This document shows positions 15,357 through 22,703 of a stretch of DNA of 34,509 nt, piece by piece. This DNA is from an uncultured Sphingomonadales bacterium (GTDB taxonomy: Bacteria; Pseudomonadota; Alphaproteobacteria; Sphingomonadales; Sphingomonadaceae), in assembly GCA_903858875.1 (NCBI GenBank), contig CAIOKP010000268.1, positions 1 through 34,509 of the forward strand, in the 5' to 3' direction. The translations under genes and the position numbers were made by a program. Every line of letters begins with the position of its first letter. Positions within the stretch are counted from its first letter, which is position 1. The notes under the pieces are model-generated. The model had not been told where the DNA came from. It made no database searches and saw only the letters and a program-made list of their open reading frames with translations.

Positions 15357-16481
15357 ATGGTCATGCGCCGCTTGCCCCTTATCCTGCCGTTGCTGCTGCT
15401 GCCAGCCCTCGCTGGTTGTGGCAATACCAAGGCACCGCCGACGCCGCTCACCCATGCGGCCCTGTCGGCGGTGGCCGCACGCCCCGGCGCGCCGCGCGAA
15501 GCCTTGGCGCGGGCGGTGGACAATCTGTTTGCCGATCCCGCCATCGGCGAAACGCGCGCGGTCGTGGTCTTGCACAATGGGAACATTGTCGCGGAGCGGT
15601 ATGCGCCCGGCTATGGGCCGAACACCAAATTGCTTGGGTGGTCGATGTCCAAGACGATAACAGGTGTGCTGGTGGGGTTGCTGGTATCGGATGGACGGCT
15701 GCGGCTGGACGAATCGGCGCCTGTACCGACGTGGCAACGCCCGGGCGATCCGCGGGGCGAGGTCACCTTGCTGCAATTGCTCCAAATGCGGTCGGGCCTG
15801 CACCATGTCGAAAGCGCGGAACCGGCGGGCGAGGCGGATACGGTGCGGATGCTGGCGCTCGACGGGCGCGATGACATGGCCGCCTATGCTGAATCGCAAC
15901 CGCTGGAATCCGAAGCTGGCAGCGCCTGGGAATATTCAACCGCGACCACGGTGATCCTGGCCGATATCGCTGCCCGCGCGCTGACCGAGAGCAAGGACCC
16001 GGCCATCCGGCGGCAAGCGGTCAGCGATTATCTGCGCACCCGGTTGTTTGAACCTGTGGGGATGCATTCCGCTGTACCGGAATTTGACGCGGCCGGCACT
16101 TTCATCGGCGGCAGCATGGTCCACGCCACGGCGCGCGACTGGGCGAAATTCGGCGAATTTCTGCGCACCAATGGATCAGTCCGCGGCGTGCAAGTGGTGC
16201 CCAGCGACTGGATCCGCACCATGCTCAACCCCGCGCCGCACAACCCCGGCTATGGCGCGCAAATCTGGCTGAACCATTCGCAAGCCAACGGGCAGGAGGA
16301 ACTGTTCCCCGGTCGCGGCCCGTCCAGCATTTTTGCCTGCATCGGACATCTTGGCCAATATGTCATCGTCTCGCCGGATCAGCATCTGACGATTGTGCGA
16401 TTGGGCAAAAGTGATTCAGGCCAGCGCCCGGCGCTGGTCGGGCGATTGGCCGATATCGTCGAGCTCTATTCCCGCGATTAG
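15357..16481 (+). CDS. Serine hydrolase lipoprotein (class C beta-lactamase / PBP4* fold)
   Basis: The protein is 374 aa with a lipoprotein signal peptide (RRLPLILPLLLLPALAGC, lipidated Cys21), so it is membrane-anchored in the periplasm. The catalytic motifs of the beta-lactamase/esterase superfamily (PF00144) are present: SMSK (Ser96, Lys99), EYST (Tyr193) and CIGHLGQY as the HxG-type third motif. Such proteins include esterases, D-aminopeptidases and carboxypeptidases, and few are true beta-lactamases; the substrate is unknown. GGAGG at 15344-15348, eight bases before ATG 15357, decides the start over the ATG at 15342. Its start lies 32 bp from that of the reverse small membrane protein. 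It converges with the CDF gene with a five-base gap. Confidence 0.9.
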   Translation: MVMRRLPLILPLLLLPALAGCGNTKAPPTPLTHAALSAVAARPGAPREALARAVDNLFADPAIGETRAVVVLHNGNIVAERYAPGYGPNTKLLGWSMSKTITGVLVGLLVSDGRLRLDESAPVPTWQRPGDPRGEVTLLQLLQMRSGLHHVESAEPAGEADTVRMLALDGRDDMAAYAESQPLESEAGSAWEYSTATTVILADIAARALTESKDPAIRRQAVSDYLRTRLFEPVGMHSAVPEFDAAGTFIGGSMVHATARDWAKFGEFLRTNGSVRGVQVVPSDWIRTMLNPAPHNPGYGAQIWLNHSQANGQEELFPGRGPSSIFACIGHLGQYVIVSPDQHLTIVRLGKSDSGQRPALVGRLADIVELYSRD

Positions 16482-16486
16482 GCGCC

Positions 16487-17422
16487 CTATCCCGGCAAAA
16501 TATCCTCAGCCGCAATCCCAGCTTCATCCACATGGCCATCCGGATCCGGATGGATCAGGATTTCGACATCGGGAAATGCGGCGTGGATCTTGGCCTCGAT
16601 CTCATCCATCACGCGATGCGCCTCGGTTACGGTCATATTGCCGTCGACCCAGACATGGAATTGCACAAAATCGCGGTTGCCGCTGGTTCGGGTGCGCAAA
16701 TCATGGACGCCGCGCAACTCGGGATGGCGGCCCAGCACCGCAAGAAAGTGGGCCTTCTTATCCTCGGCCCATTCGCGGTCCATCAATTGTTCGATGGCAT
16801 TCTGCGACGCCTTCCACGCGCCCCTGCCCAACCACGCGGCAATGCCCAACCCAAACAGCGGGTCGGCGTGCCTGAACCCGGCATATTGATCGAGCACCAG
16901 CGCAACGATGACCGCCATATTCATCATCAAATCGGCTTGATAATGCATATGGTCGGTCGAAATGGCGATCGACCGGGTGCGGCGGATCACGTGCCGCTGC
17001 CATCCCAGCAAGGCCAGTGTGCCGCCAATCGCGATCACCGACACCATAATACCATCGCTGGCCGCGCTGGTCCGCTCGCCGCTCAACACCTGTTGCGCCG
17101 CGTGGATACCCAAAGCCGCCGCCGACAGCGCAATCAACACGACCTGAAACATCGCGGACAGCGCCTCGGCTTTGCCATGGCCAAAGCGGTGGTCATCATC
17201 GGCGGGCATGCCCGCCACCCAGACACCGGCCAAGGTCGCCACGCTGGAAATCAGATCAAGCCCGGTATCCGCCAAGCTGCCCAACATCGCGGTCGACCCG
17301 GTCGACCATGCCGCCCAACCCTTGAGCACGACGAGCACGCCAGCCATCGCAATGCTGGCAAAGGCGGCACTCTTGTTCAGCATGCCGTGGCCGTGGGCGG
17401 AGGGATGATGCGGCCCGGTCAT
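16487..17422 (-). CDS. Cation diffusion facilitator (FieF-like)
   Basis: The protein is 311 aa with six predicted membrane helices and a C-terminal cytoplasmic domain, the usual CDF layout. The metal site in TM2 (GSLADTGLDLISS, Asp52 and Asp56) and TM5 (STDHMHYQADLMMN, His160 and Asp164) has the DD-HD pattern of E. coli FieF, which exports Zn2+ and Fe2+. HRFGHGKAEALSA lies between TM2 and TM3. The C-terminal part has VQFHVWVDGNMTVTEAHRVM. The N terminus is His-rich (HHPSAHGHG). The ATG at 17422 overlaps the pdxH stop (ATGA), so the two genes are probably co-translated. FieF-like describes the motif; the actual metal is not determined. Confidence 0.93.
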   Translation of the reverse strand: MTGPHHPSAHGHGMLNKSAAFASIAMAGVLVVLKGWAAWSTGSTAMLGSLADTGLDLISSVATLAGVWVAGMPADDDHRFGHGKAEALSAMFQVVLIALSAAALGIHAAQQVLSGERTSAASDGIMVSVIAIGGTLALLGWQRHVIRRTRSIAISTDHMHYQADLMMNMAVIVALVLDQYAGFRHADPLFGLGIAAWLGRGAWKASQNAIEQLMDREWAEDKKAHFLAVLGRHPELRGVHDLRTRTSGNRDFVQFHVWVDGNMTVTEAHRVMDEIEAKIHAAFPDVEILIHPDPDGHVDEAGIAAEDILPG

Positions 17423-18039
17423 GGATAGAGCAGCGTGCTGGTCCAATTGCCGCCGGCGTCCCGCTCAAAGCGGCGGCGTTCATGCAGGCGGAACGGGCGA
17501 TCCATCCAGAATTCCATGGCATGCGGGGTCAGGCAAAAGCCGGTCCAATGCGGTGGGCGCGGGATCGTACCGACCAAGTGTCGCGCCGCCACGCGCGCGA
17601 TATCGCCCACGAAATGCGCGCGGGACGATAGCGGGGCCGATTGGTCGGATGCATGGGCGCCGATCTGCGAATCGCGGCTGCGGCTGGCGAAATAGGCATC
17701 GGCCATGGCATCGGGCACCGGGGCGATCTTGCCCTCGATCCGGATCTGGCGACGCAGCGATTTCCAGTGGAACAGCATCGCAGCCTGTGGATTGGCGAGC
17801 AATTCGCCGCCCTTGCGACTGTGGCTGTTGGTGTAAAACACGAAACCACCACCCTCGCCCAATTGCGGTCCGTGGTCCTTCATCAACACCATGCGCACCG
17901 ATGGCGCGGCATCGGGCGTGGCGGTGGCGACCGCGACGGCTTCGGGATCATTCGGCTCGCTGGCCTTGGCCGCCGCGAACCATTCATCGAACAGGGCGAA
18001 CGGATCTGCCCCGGTAATTGCCTCTTGTTCGTTCGCCAT
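17419..18039 (-). CDS. pdxH: Pyridoxamine 5'-phosphate oxidase
   Basis: PdxH is an FMN enzyme that oxidises pyridoxamine or pyridoxine 5'-phosphate to pyridoxal 5'-phosphate. The protein is 206 aa from ATG 18039. It has PSVRMVLMKDHG and FVFYTNSHSRKGGEL (FMN and phosphate contacts), FHWKSLRRQIRIEGKI and ASRSRDSQIGAHAS. The C-terminal signature MEFWMDRPFRLHERRRFERD is followed by the family-typical final proline (TLLYP). An in-frame TTG at 18057 is possible but adds six atypical residues. It is divergent from the dnaJ-like gene and translationally coupled to the downstream CDF gene through an ATGA overlap; no metabolic link between the two is obvious. Confidence 0.96.
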   Translation of the reverse strand: MANEQEAITGADPFALFDEWFAAAKASEPNDPEAVAVATATPDAAPSVRMVLMKDHGPQLGEGGGFVFYTNSHSRKGGELLANPQAAMLFHWKSLRRQIRIEGKIAPVPDAMADAYFASRSRDSQIGAHASDQSAPLSSRAHFVGDIARVAARHLVGTIPRPPHWTGFCLTPHAMEFWMDRPFRLHERRRFERDAGGNWTSTLLYP

Positions 18040-18150
18040 CGACCATTTTCCCACCAATTTTCACGTATCCCGCCGATATAAGAGTTTACAGCGGCGCGCC
18101 ACAGCGTTGTCGGGGTTGCAGCCTGCCCTTTGGACACCTAGCTAGGGTGT

Positions 18151-19086
18151 ATGGCACAAGACCCCTATGCTACCCTCGGCGTTTCGCGCGGCGCGACCGA
18201 AAAGGACGTAAAGTCCGCTTATCGCAAGTTGGCGAAGCAACTGCATCCCGATTACAACAAGGACAACCCCAAAGCCACCGAACGCTTTTCGGAGGTGACG
18301 CGGGCCTATGACCTGTTGTGCGACAAGGACAAGCGCGCCCGGTTCGACCGCGGCGAGATCGATATGGACGGCAACCCCATCGGCTTTGGCGGCGGTAATG
18401 GCGGCGGCGGATTTGGCGGCGGCCAACGCGGCTTTCGCCCCGAAGATTTCGCGCATGGCGGCGGCGCAGGACCCGAAGGCGTCGACATTGGCGACATTTT
18501 CGAAGGGCTGTTTGGCGGACGCGGTGGTGGCTTTGGCGGCGGCGGTTTCGGCGGTCGTGCGGCGGCAAAGGGCGCCAACCGCGCCTATCGCCTCGCGGTA
18601 TCGCTACCCGACGCGGCGATGGGGGCCAATCAACGCATCACGCTGGCCGATGGCAAGACCATCGATGTGAAATTGCCCAAGGGCGTAGAGGAAGGCATGC
18701 AGATCCGCTTGGCGGGCAAGGGCGAGCCTGGTCCGGGCGGGGCCGGCGATGCGATCATCACCATCGTGATGACCCCCCACCCGTTTTTCCGGCGCGAGGG
18801 CGATGATATTTTGATCGACGTTCCGCTATCGCTGGATGAAGCGGTCAATGGTGCCAAGGTCCGCGTCCCCACAGTGGACAGCGCGGTCATGCTGACCGTG
18901 GCGCCGGGCAGTTCGTCGGGCAAGACGCTGCGCCTCAAGGGCAAGGGCTTTACTCGCAAGGATGGCAGCCGGGGCGATCAGATGGTCTCGCTAGCCATCG
19001 TCCTGCCCGAGGGCGATGCCGATCTGGTGAAACGGCTCGAGGGGTGGCGCGACCCCCGCGATTTGCGCGCCAGGTTCGGCGGGTAA
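18151..19086 (+). CDS. DnaJ-type co-chaperone without zinc finger (CbpA-like)
   Basis: The protein is 311 aa. An N-terminal J domain (residues 4-68) carries the HPD tripeptide (32-34, LHPDYNKDNP), which stimulates DnaK ATPase. A Gly/Phe-rich linker follows (about 77-137, repeated GGGFGG). Two C-terminal substrate-binding beta domains come last (GANRAYRLAVSLPDAAMGAN, LPKGVEEGMQIRLAGKGEPG, DDILIDVPLSLDEAVNGAKV). There is no CxxCxGxG zinc-finger cluster, so this is a type B J-protein like CbpA rather than DnaJ itself. It is the first gene of a forward operon with brkB and fabI, divergent from pdxH. AGGG lies only three bases before the ATG, which is close. Confidence 0.93.
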   Translation: MAQDPYATLGVSRGATEKDVKSAYRKLAKQLHPDYNKDNPKATERFSEVTRAYDLLCDKDKRARFDRGEIDMDGNPIGFGGGNGGGGFGGGQRGFRPEDFAHGGGAGPEGVDIGDIFEGLFGGRGGGFGGGGFGGRAAAKGANRAYRLAVSLPDAAMGANQRITLADGKTIDVKLPKGVEEGMQIRLAGKGEPGPGGAGDAIITIVMTPHPFFRREGDDILIDVPLSLDEAVNGAKVRVPTVDSAVMLTVAPGSSSGKTLRLKGKGFTRKDGSRGDQMVSLAIVLPEGDADLVKRLEGWRDPRDLRARFGG

Positions 19087-19092
19087 ATTCTT

Positions 19093-20136
19093 TTGGTCCA
19101 CCGCCATCACCACGACGATCCGGACCAAAGCCCCCATGTGCAGGGCAACCGGATCGTCCTCAACACCGCCTTGCGTGACCTGACACCAGAGGCGCGGCGC
19201 AAACGGGCGGCCCGGGTTGGCGGCGATTTGTCAGATCGGTTGAAGGAACACGTTGGCCCTGGCACGCGCAGCTTTGCCGTGATCCAGCGGGTGGTGACCG
19301 GGGTGTGGCGCGATGGCTTTATCCATGCCGGAAATCTGGCCTATATGGCCATTCTGGCACTGTTTCCGTTTTTTATCGTGGTCGGCGGCCTGTTTTCCGC
19401 CATCGGCGAAGGGCAGGAGCGCGCCGCATCGGTCCACGCCTTTTTGACCGCGATGCCGCCGGTGGTCTCCACCGTGCTGGAACCTGTGGGCCGCGAAGTG
19501 GTTGGCGCCCGCCACGGTTGGCTGTTGTGGGCCGGATGTGCGGTGGGTGTGTGGACGGTGTCCAGCCTGATCGAAACGGTGCGTGACATTTTGCGTCGGT
19601 CCTACGGCACGCCCTTGCCCGGCCGAGCGTTTTGGCGGCATCGATTACTGGCCACCGGGATCATCGTCGTGGCGGTCACGCTGTTGTTGGTATCGCTGTA
19701 TTTACAGGTAGCGATTGCCGCCGCGCTGGAATTGATCGCGGCGCGGTTTCAAAATCTGCACGCGTTGAGCATCGGTTTGCGGCTGTCGCGGATCGTACCG
19801 ACGGCGGTGCTATTCGGCTCGATTTACTTGTTGTTTTATACGCTGACGCCGACCGCCTATCGCCGCAGCGCTTATCCCAAATGGCCCGGCGCGCTGTTGG
19901 TGACGGTGTGGTGGGCGGGGGTATCGATCATATTGCCGGTGCTGCTGCGCTTTCTTTTCAAATACGATCTGACATATGGAAGCTTGGCCGGCGTGATGAT
20001 CTCGCTTTTCTTTTTCTGGCTCGTCGGCATAGGGATGGTTACAGGCGCGGAATTGAATGCCGCATTGGCGGTAACGCCGGAAGAACGTGACTGGCTGGGG
20101 CAAGCGGATGACCGCACCCAGTCGGCCGAAGATTGA
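19093..20136 (+). CDS. YihY/BrkB family inner-membrane protein
   Basis: The protein is about 347 aa with a polar N terminus (about 85 residues, His/Asp-rich start) followed by six hydrophobic segments. The family features are FIHAGNLAYMAILALFPFFIVVGGLFSAIG near residue 77, AGCAVGVWTVSSLIETVRDILRRSYG in the middle, and YRRSAYPKWPGALLVTVWWAGVSIILPVLL with YGSLAGVMISLFFFWLVGIGMVTGAELNA at the end. The YihY/BrkB family was once called RNase BN, but its function is unknown. The likely start is TTG 19093, seven bases after the dnaJ-like stop; GTG 19138 is an alternative. It ends 12 bases before fabI. Confidence 0.9.
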   Translation: MVHRHHHDDPDQSPHVQGNRIVLNTALRDLTPEARRKRAARVGGDLSDRLKEHVGPGTRSFAVIQRVVTGVWRDGFIHAGNLAYMAILALFPFFIVVGGLFSAIGEGQERAASVHAFLTAMPPVVSTVLEPVGREVVGARHGWLLWAGCAVGVWTVSSLIETVRDILRRSYGTPLPGRAFWRHRLLATGIIVVAVTLLLVSLYLQVAIAAALELIAARFQNLHALSIGLRLSRIVPTAVLFGSIYLLFYTLTPTAYRRSAYPKWPGALLVTVWWAGVSIILPVLLRFLFKYDLTYGSLAGVMISLFFFWLVGIGMVTGAELNAALAVTPEERDWLGQADDRTQSAED

Positions 20137-20148
20137 GGGAACTATCGA

Positions 20149-20952
20149 ATGCGCGGATTGATGCAGGGCAAACGCGGGCTGATCATGGGGCTGGCGAATG
20201 ACAAATCGTTGGCATGGGGTATCGCCAAGCAATTGCATGAACAGGGGGCGGAACTCGCCTTCTCGTATCAGGGCGATTCGCTCGAAAAGCGGGTGCGGCC
20301 CTTGGCAGCCAGCGTCGGGAGCGATTTCCTGATTGATTGCGATGTGTCGGACATGGACGCGCTCGACGGCGCGTTTGCGACGTTGAAGGCGCGGTGGCCG
20401 ACCATCGACTTTATCGTCCATGCCATCGGATATTCGGACAAGAGCCAGCTGCGCGGTCGGTATTACGACACGACGCTCGACAATTTTCTGATGACGATGA
20501 ACATCTCGGCCTACTCGCTGGTCGCCGTGACCAAGCGCGCGTTGCCGATGATGAACAAGGGCGGATCGATCCTGACGCTGTCGTATTACGGCGCGGAAAA
20601 GGTCGTGCCGCATTACAACGTCATGGGCGTGGCCAAGGCCGCGCTGGAAACCAGCGTAAAGTATCTGGCCAACGATTGTGGCCCCGACGGCATCCGCGTC
20701 AACGCGATTTCCGCAGGACCAATCAAGACGCTGGCCGCCAGCGGGATCGGCGATTTCCGCTATATCCTGAAGTGGAACGAGCTGAACGCGCCGCTGCGTC
20801 GCAATGTGACGATCGAGGATGTGGGTGGGGCCGGCCTGTACCTGTTGTCCGACCTCGCCTCGGGCGTGACGGGTGAAATCCACCATGTCGACGCCGGGTA
20901 TAACGTCGTCGGTATGAAGCAGGAAGATGCGCCGGATATCGCGCTGATCTGA
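20149..20952 (+). CDS. fabI: Enoyl-[acyl-carrier-protein] reductase (NADH)
   Basis: FabI catalyses the last reduction of each fatty acid elongation cycle and is the triclosan target. The protein is 267 aa with the atypical short-chain dehydrogenase fold. It has the nucleotide-binding start GKRGLIMGLANDKSLAWGIA, FIVHAIGYSDK, SILTLSYYGAEKV (Tyr146) and HYNVMGVAKAALE (Tyr156, Met159, Lys163, in the same register as E. coli FabI). RVNAISAGPIKTLAASGIGDF and the C-terminal TGEIHHVDAGYNVVGM follow. ATG 20149 has GAGGG nine bases upstream; ATG 20161 is a less likely alternative. It is the last gene of the dnaJ-like/brkB/fabI group and is followed by a long hairpin. Confidence 0.97.
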   Translation: MRGLMQGKRGLIMGLANDKSLAWGIAKQLHEQGAELAFSYQGDSLEKRVRPLAASVGSDFLIDCDVSDMDALDGAFATLKARWPTIDFIVHAIGYSDKSQLRGRYYDTTLDNFLMTMNISAYSLVAVTKRALPMMNKGGSILTLSYYGAEKVVPHYNVMGVAKAALETSVKYLANDCGPDGIRVNAISAGPIKTLAASGIGDFRYILKWNELNAPLRRNVTIEDVGGAGLYLLSDLASGVTGEIHHVDAGYNVVGMKQEDAPDIALI

Positions 20953-20960
20953 TCCAACGC

Positions 20961-20994
20961 TCGGGTGTCCTGGCGCCGTGCCAAGGACACCCGA
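20961..20994. terminator. Perfect inverted repeat after fabI
   Basis: TCGGGTGTCCT (20961-20971) and AGGACACCCGA (20984-20994) are perfect 11-base complements around a 12-nt loop, between the convergent stops of fabI and the exported four-Cys protein. No T-run follows on either strand. Confidence 0.65.
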
Positions 20995-21000
20995 TGCGGC

Positions 21001-21555
21001 TTACTGTGCCGGTGTTGCCGCCTTGGCTGCGGCTTGCGCCTGAGCATCGGCTTTTTTGCGCGCATCATAGGCGCGCTCGGCATCCTCGACATCCGACTGG
21101 GTCTTGGCCGCTTCGCTATCGACGGTCGACAGGCGCTTGTCGCGCGCGGCATCGATCATCTTGGAAAATTGCACATCGCTCGATGCCTTTTTCTCGGCAT
21201 AGGAATCGTGGATGAATTTTGACGCACAGCCGGTCCAGCCGCCGCCGCCCGCCGCCGAACAGCTTTGCGCGCCGGTGCCGCCCACCGTTTCATAGGCGAT
21301 GACGCGCTGGTTCCACGCCTCGTTCTCTGGCCCCTTTGGGGTGTCGCGGAACGGGGCGGGAATGCGATAGCGTTCCTGCTCGGCCTTGCGGGCGCAAACG
21401 GTGATCTCGTTGCCAGCCGATTCGGGACATTTGTCATCGCCATAGATGATGACCATGTTGACCCGCTCTTGGCCGGACGCTGGCGCGGCCATGGCCGGGC
21501 TGGCGGCGATCATGCCGGCAATCAAGGCGCTGGCGGCGATCAGAGGGCGGTACAT
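21001..21555 (-). CDS. Exported four-cysteine protein, unknown
   Basis: The protein is 184 aa with a clear signal peptide (LIAASALIAGMIAASPAMA, cleavage near residue 23) and no lipobox, so it is probably periplasmic or secreted. The mature part has four cysteines (DDKCPES, ITVCARKAEQERYRIPAPFR, AQSCSAA, TGCASK), suitable for two disulfides. A charged, Ala-rich C-terminal third follows that is likely coiled coil (SDVEDAERAYDARKKADAQA). I do not recognise a named family; it looks like a lineage-restricted envelope protein. AAGGAG six bases before the ATG is an excellent ribosome site. It stands downstream of coq7 on the same strand but 113 bp away, so it may have its own promoter. Confidence 0.8.
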   Translation of the reverse strand: MYRPLIAASALIAGMIAASPAMAAPASGQERVNMVIIYGDDKCPESAGNEITVCARKAEQERYRIPAPFRDTPKGPENEAWNQRVIAYETVGGTGAQSCSAAGGGGWTGCASKFIHDSYAEKKASSDVQFSKMIDAARDKRLSTVDSEAAKTQSDVEDAERAYDARKKADAQAQAAAKAATPAQ

Positions 21556-21668
21556 CGGCGGCTCCTTAAGCTATTCGGGGGCATTATCTATCTGACCTTA
21601 TAAGACCAGACACGCGTGAACGATAGCTGAAGCGGCGGAGTGATGGTTTGCGCCATCGCAACCCTCGA

Positions 21669-22208
21669 TCAAATCCGTTCGGACAACCGGATCGCCAACC
21701 GGCACCCCAGCCGGATCGCGCCAGACAGCAATGGATAGGCCGGCGCCCGTTCCGCCCCTGCGGCCATCGCGGTATCGAGATGTTCGCGCTCATCATCGCG
21801 CGCCTTGGTGATCAACCCGGCCAGTTCGGGGTCTTCATCGCCCAATTCGGCCAATTGCTGCGTGTAATGCTTGTCGATCTCTGTCTCGATCGCCGCGGTG
21901 CAGGCCATCGCCGCCGTCGGGCTGATCAACGCCGTCGCCGCGCCCAGCGCAAAGCCAGCGACATTCCAAATCGGATGCAACGCCGTCGGCCGGCCGCCAC
22001 GCTCAACAATCAAGCGGTCGAACCACGCGCGATGGTCAGCCTCCTGCGCCGCCATCTCACGGATCTTGTCCGTGTTAGGGCCACGATCGCCCATCACCGC
22101 CAATTGCCCGGCATAGATGCGCACCGCGCCAAATTCCCCGGCCTGATCGACGCGGATCATCCGTTGGATGCGGTCGGATATTGGCCTGGTCATTGCTCCC
22201 TTGGTCAC
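21669..22208 (-). CDS. coq7: 2-nonaprenyl-3-methyl-6-methoxy-1,4-benzoquinol hydroxylase (Coq7)
   Basis: Coq7 is the di-iron enzyme that hydroxylates demethoxyubiquinol, the penultimate step of ubiquinone synthesis. The 179-aa protein keeps the ferritin-like iron ligands: RVDQAGEFGAVRIYAGQL (first Glu), MAAQEADHRAWFDRL (ExxH), AIETEIDKHYTQQLAEL (Glu) and KARDDEREHLDTA (second ExxH). WNVAGFALGAATALISPTAAMACTAAIE is the hydrophobic membrane-binding part. The start is either GTG 22208, with AAGGAG eight bases upstream overlapping the dsbB stop, or ATG 22193, which fits the usual family N terminus better (MTRPISDRIQRMIRV). It is the last gene of the proA-to-coq7 string. Disulfide and quinone functions meet here, since DsbB passes electrons to ubiquinone. 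Confidence 0.95.
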   Translation of the reverse strand: MTKGAMTRPISDRIQRMIRVDQAGEFGAVRIYAGQLAVMGDRGPNTDKIREMAAQEADHRAWFDRLIVERGGRPTALHPIWNVAGFALGAATALISPTAAMACTAAIETEIDKHYTQQLAELGDEDPELAGLITKARDDEREHLDTAMAAGAERAPAYPLLSGAIRLGCRLAIRLSERI

Positions 22209-22210
22209 AC

Positions 22211-22693
22211 CTACTTCTCCTTGCGAGCCAAAAGCGCGAAAATGACCAATGCCGCTGTACCCGAGACGAGGAAATTATACCCCGCCATCGAAATGCCGAA
22301 CATCTTCCATTGCACCACATCGCAACGGATCACCGGCGCGGCCATGATCGCGCTCAATGGATCGCCACCGCCGAATTTTACCGTGGTGGTGCAGGCGGTA
22401 AACCCCTGCCACCAGCCATATTCGACACCGGCATGAAACGCACCGATGACCGCCGACGACAGGATGCCAAGACCCGCCAATGCCACCCAAAACCGCCGCC
22501 CCGGCACCACAAAGGCCGCCAGCGCGAATACCAAACCGGCGATATGGCCATACCGCTGCCACCAGCACATCTCACAAGGATACAGCCCGCCAAGATACTG
22601 GAACGCCAGCGCGCCGCCCAACAGCGCCACCGGCACCACCAGTGCCAACGCGCGGGCCATGGCAAAATTGCGGGAGGATTTGCTCAACGCCAT
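22211..22693 (-). CDS. dsbB: Disulfide bond formation protein B
   Basis: DsbB is the four-helix inner-membrane protein that reoxidises DsbA and passes the electrons to ubiquinone. The protein is 160 aa. The first cysteine pair is in YLGGLYPCEMCWWQRYGHIAG (CxxC after TM1). The second periplasmic loop has FTACTTTV and VIRCDVVQWKMFGISMAGYN, supplying the other two redox cysteines. The protein ends shortly after TM4 with a basic tail. AAGGA overlaps the ctpA stop, and the ATG lies ten bases after it. Downstream, coq7 begins two bases after the dsbB stop if the GTG start is used. DsbA is not in the window. Confidence 0.93.
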   Translation of the reverse strand: MALSKSSRNFAMARALALVVPVALLGGALAFQYLGGLYPCEMCWWQRYGHIAGLVFALAAFVVPGRRFWVALAGLGILSSAVIGAFHAGVEYGWWQGFTACTTTVKFGGGDPLSAIMAAPVIRCDVVQWKMFGISMAGYNFLVSGTAALVIFALLARKEK

Positions 22694-22703
22694 GGCGGTG
22701 TCC

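Noticed and set aside
19810..20886. Reverse open frame opposite brkB and fabI
   Set aside because: Antisense shadow; the forward genes are secure.
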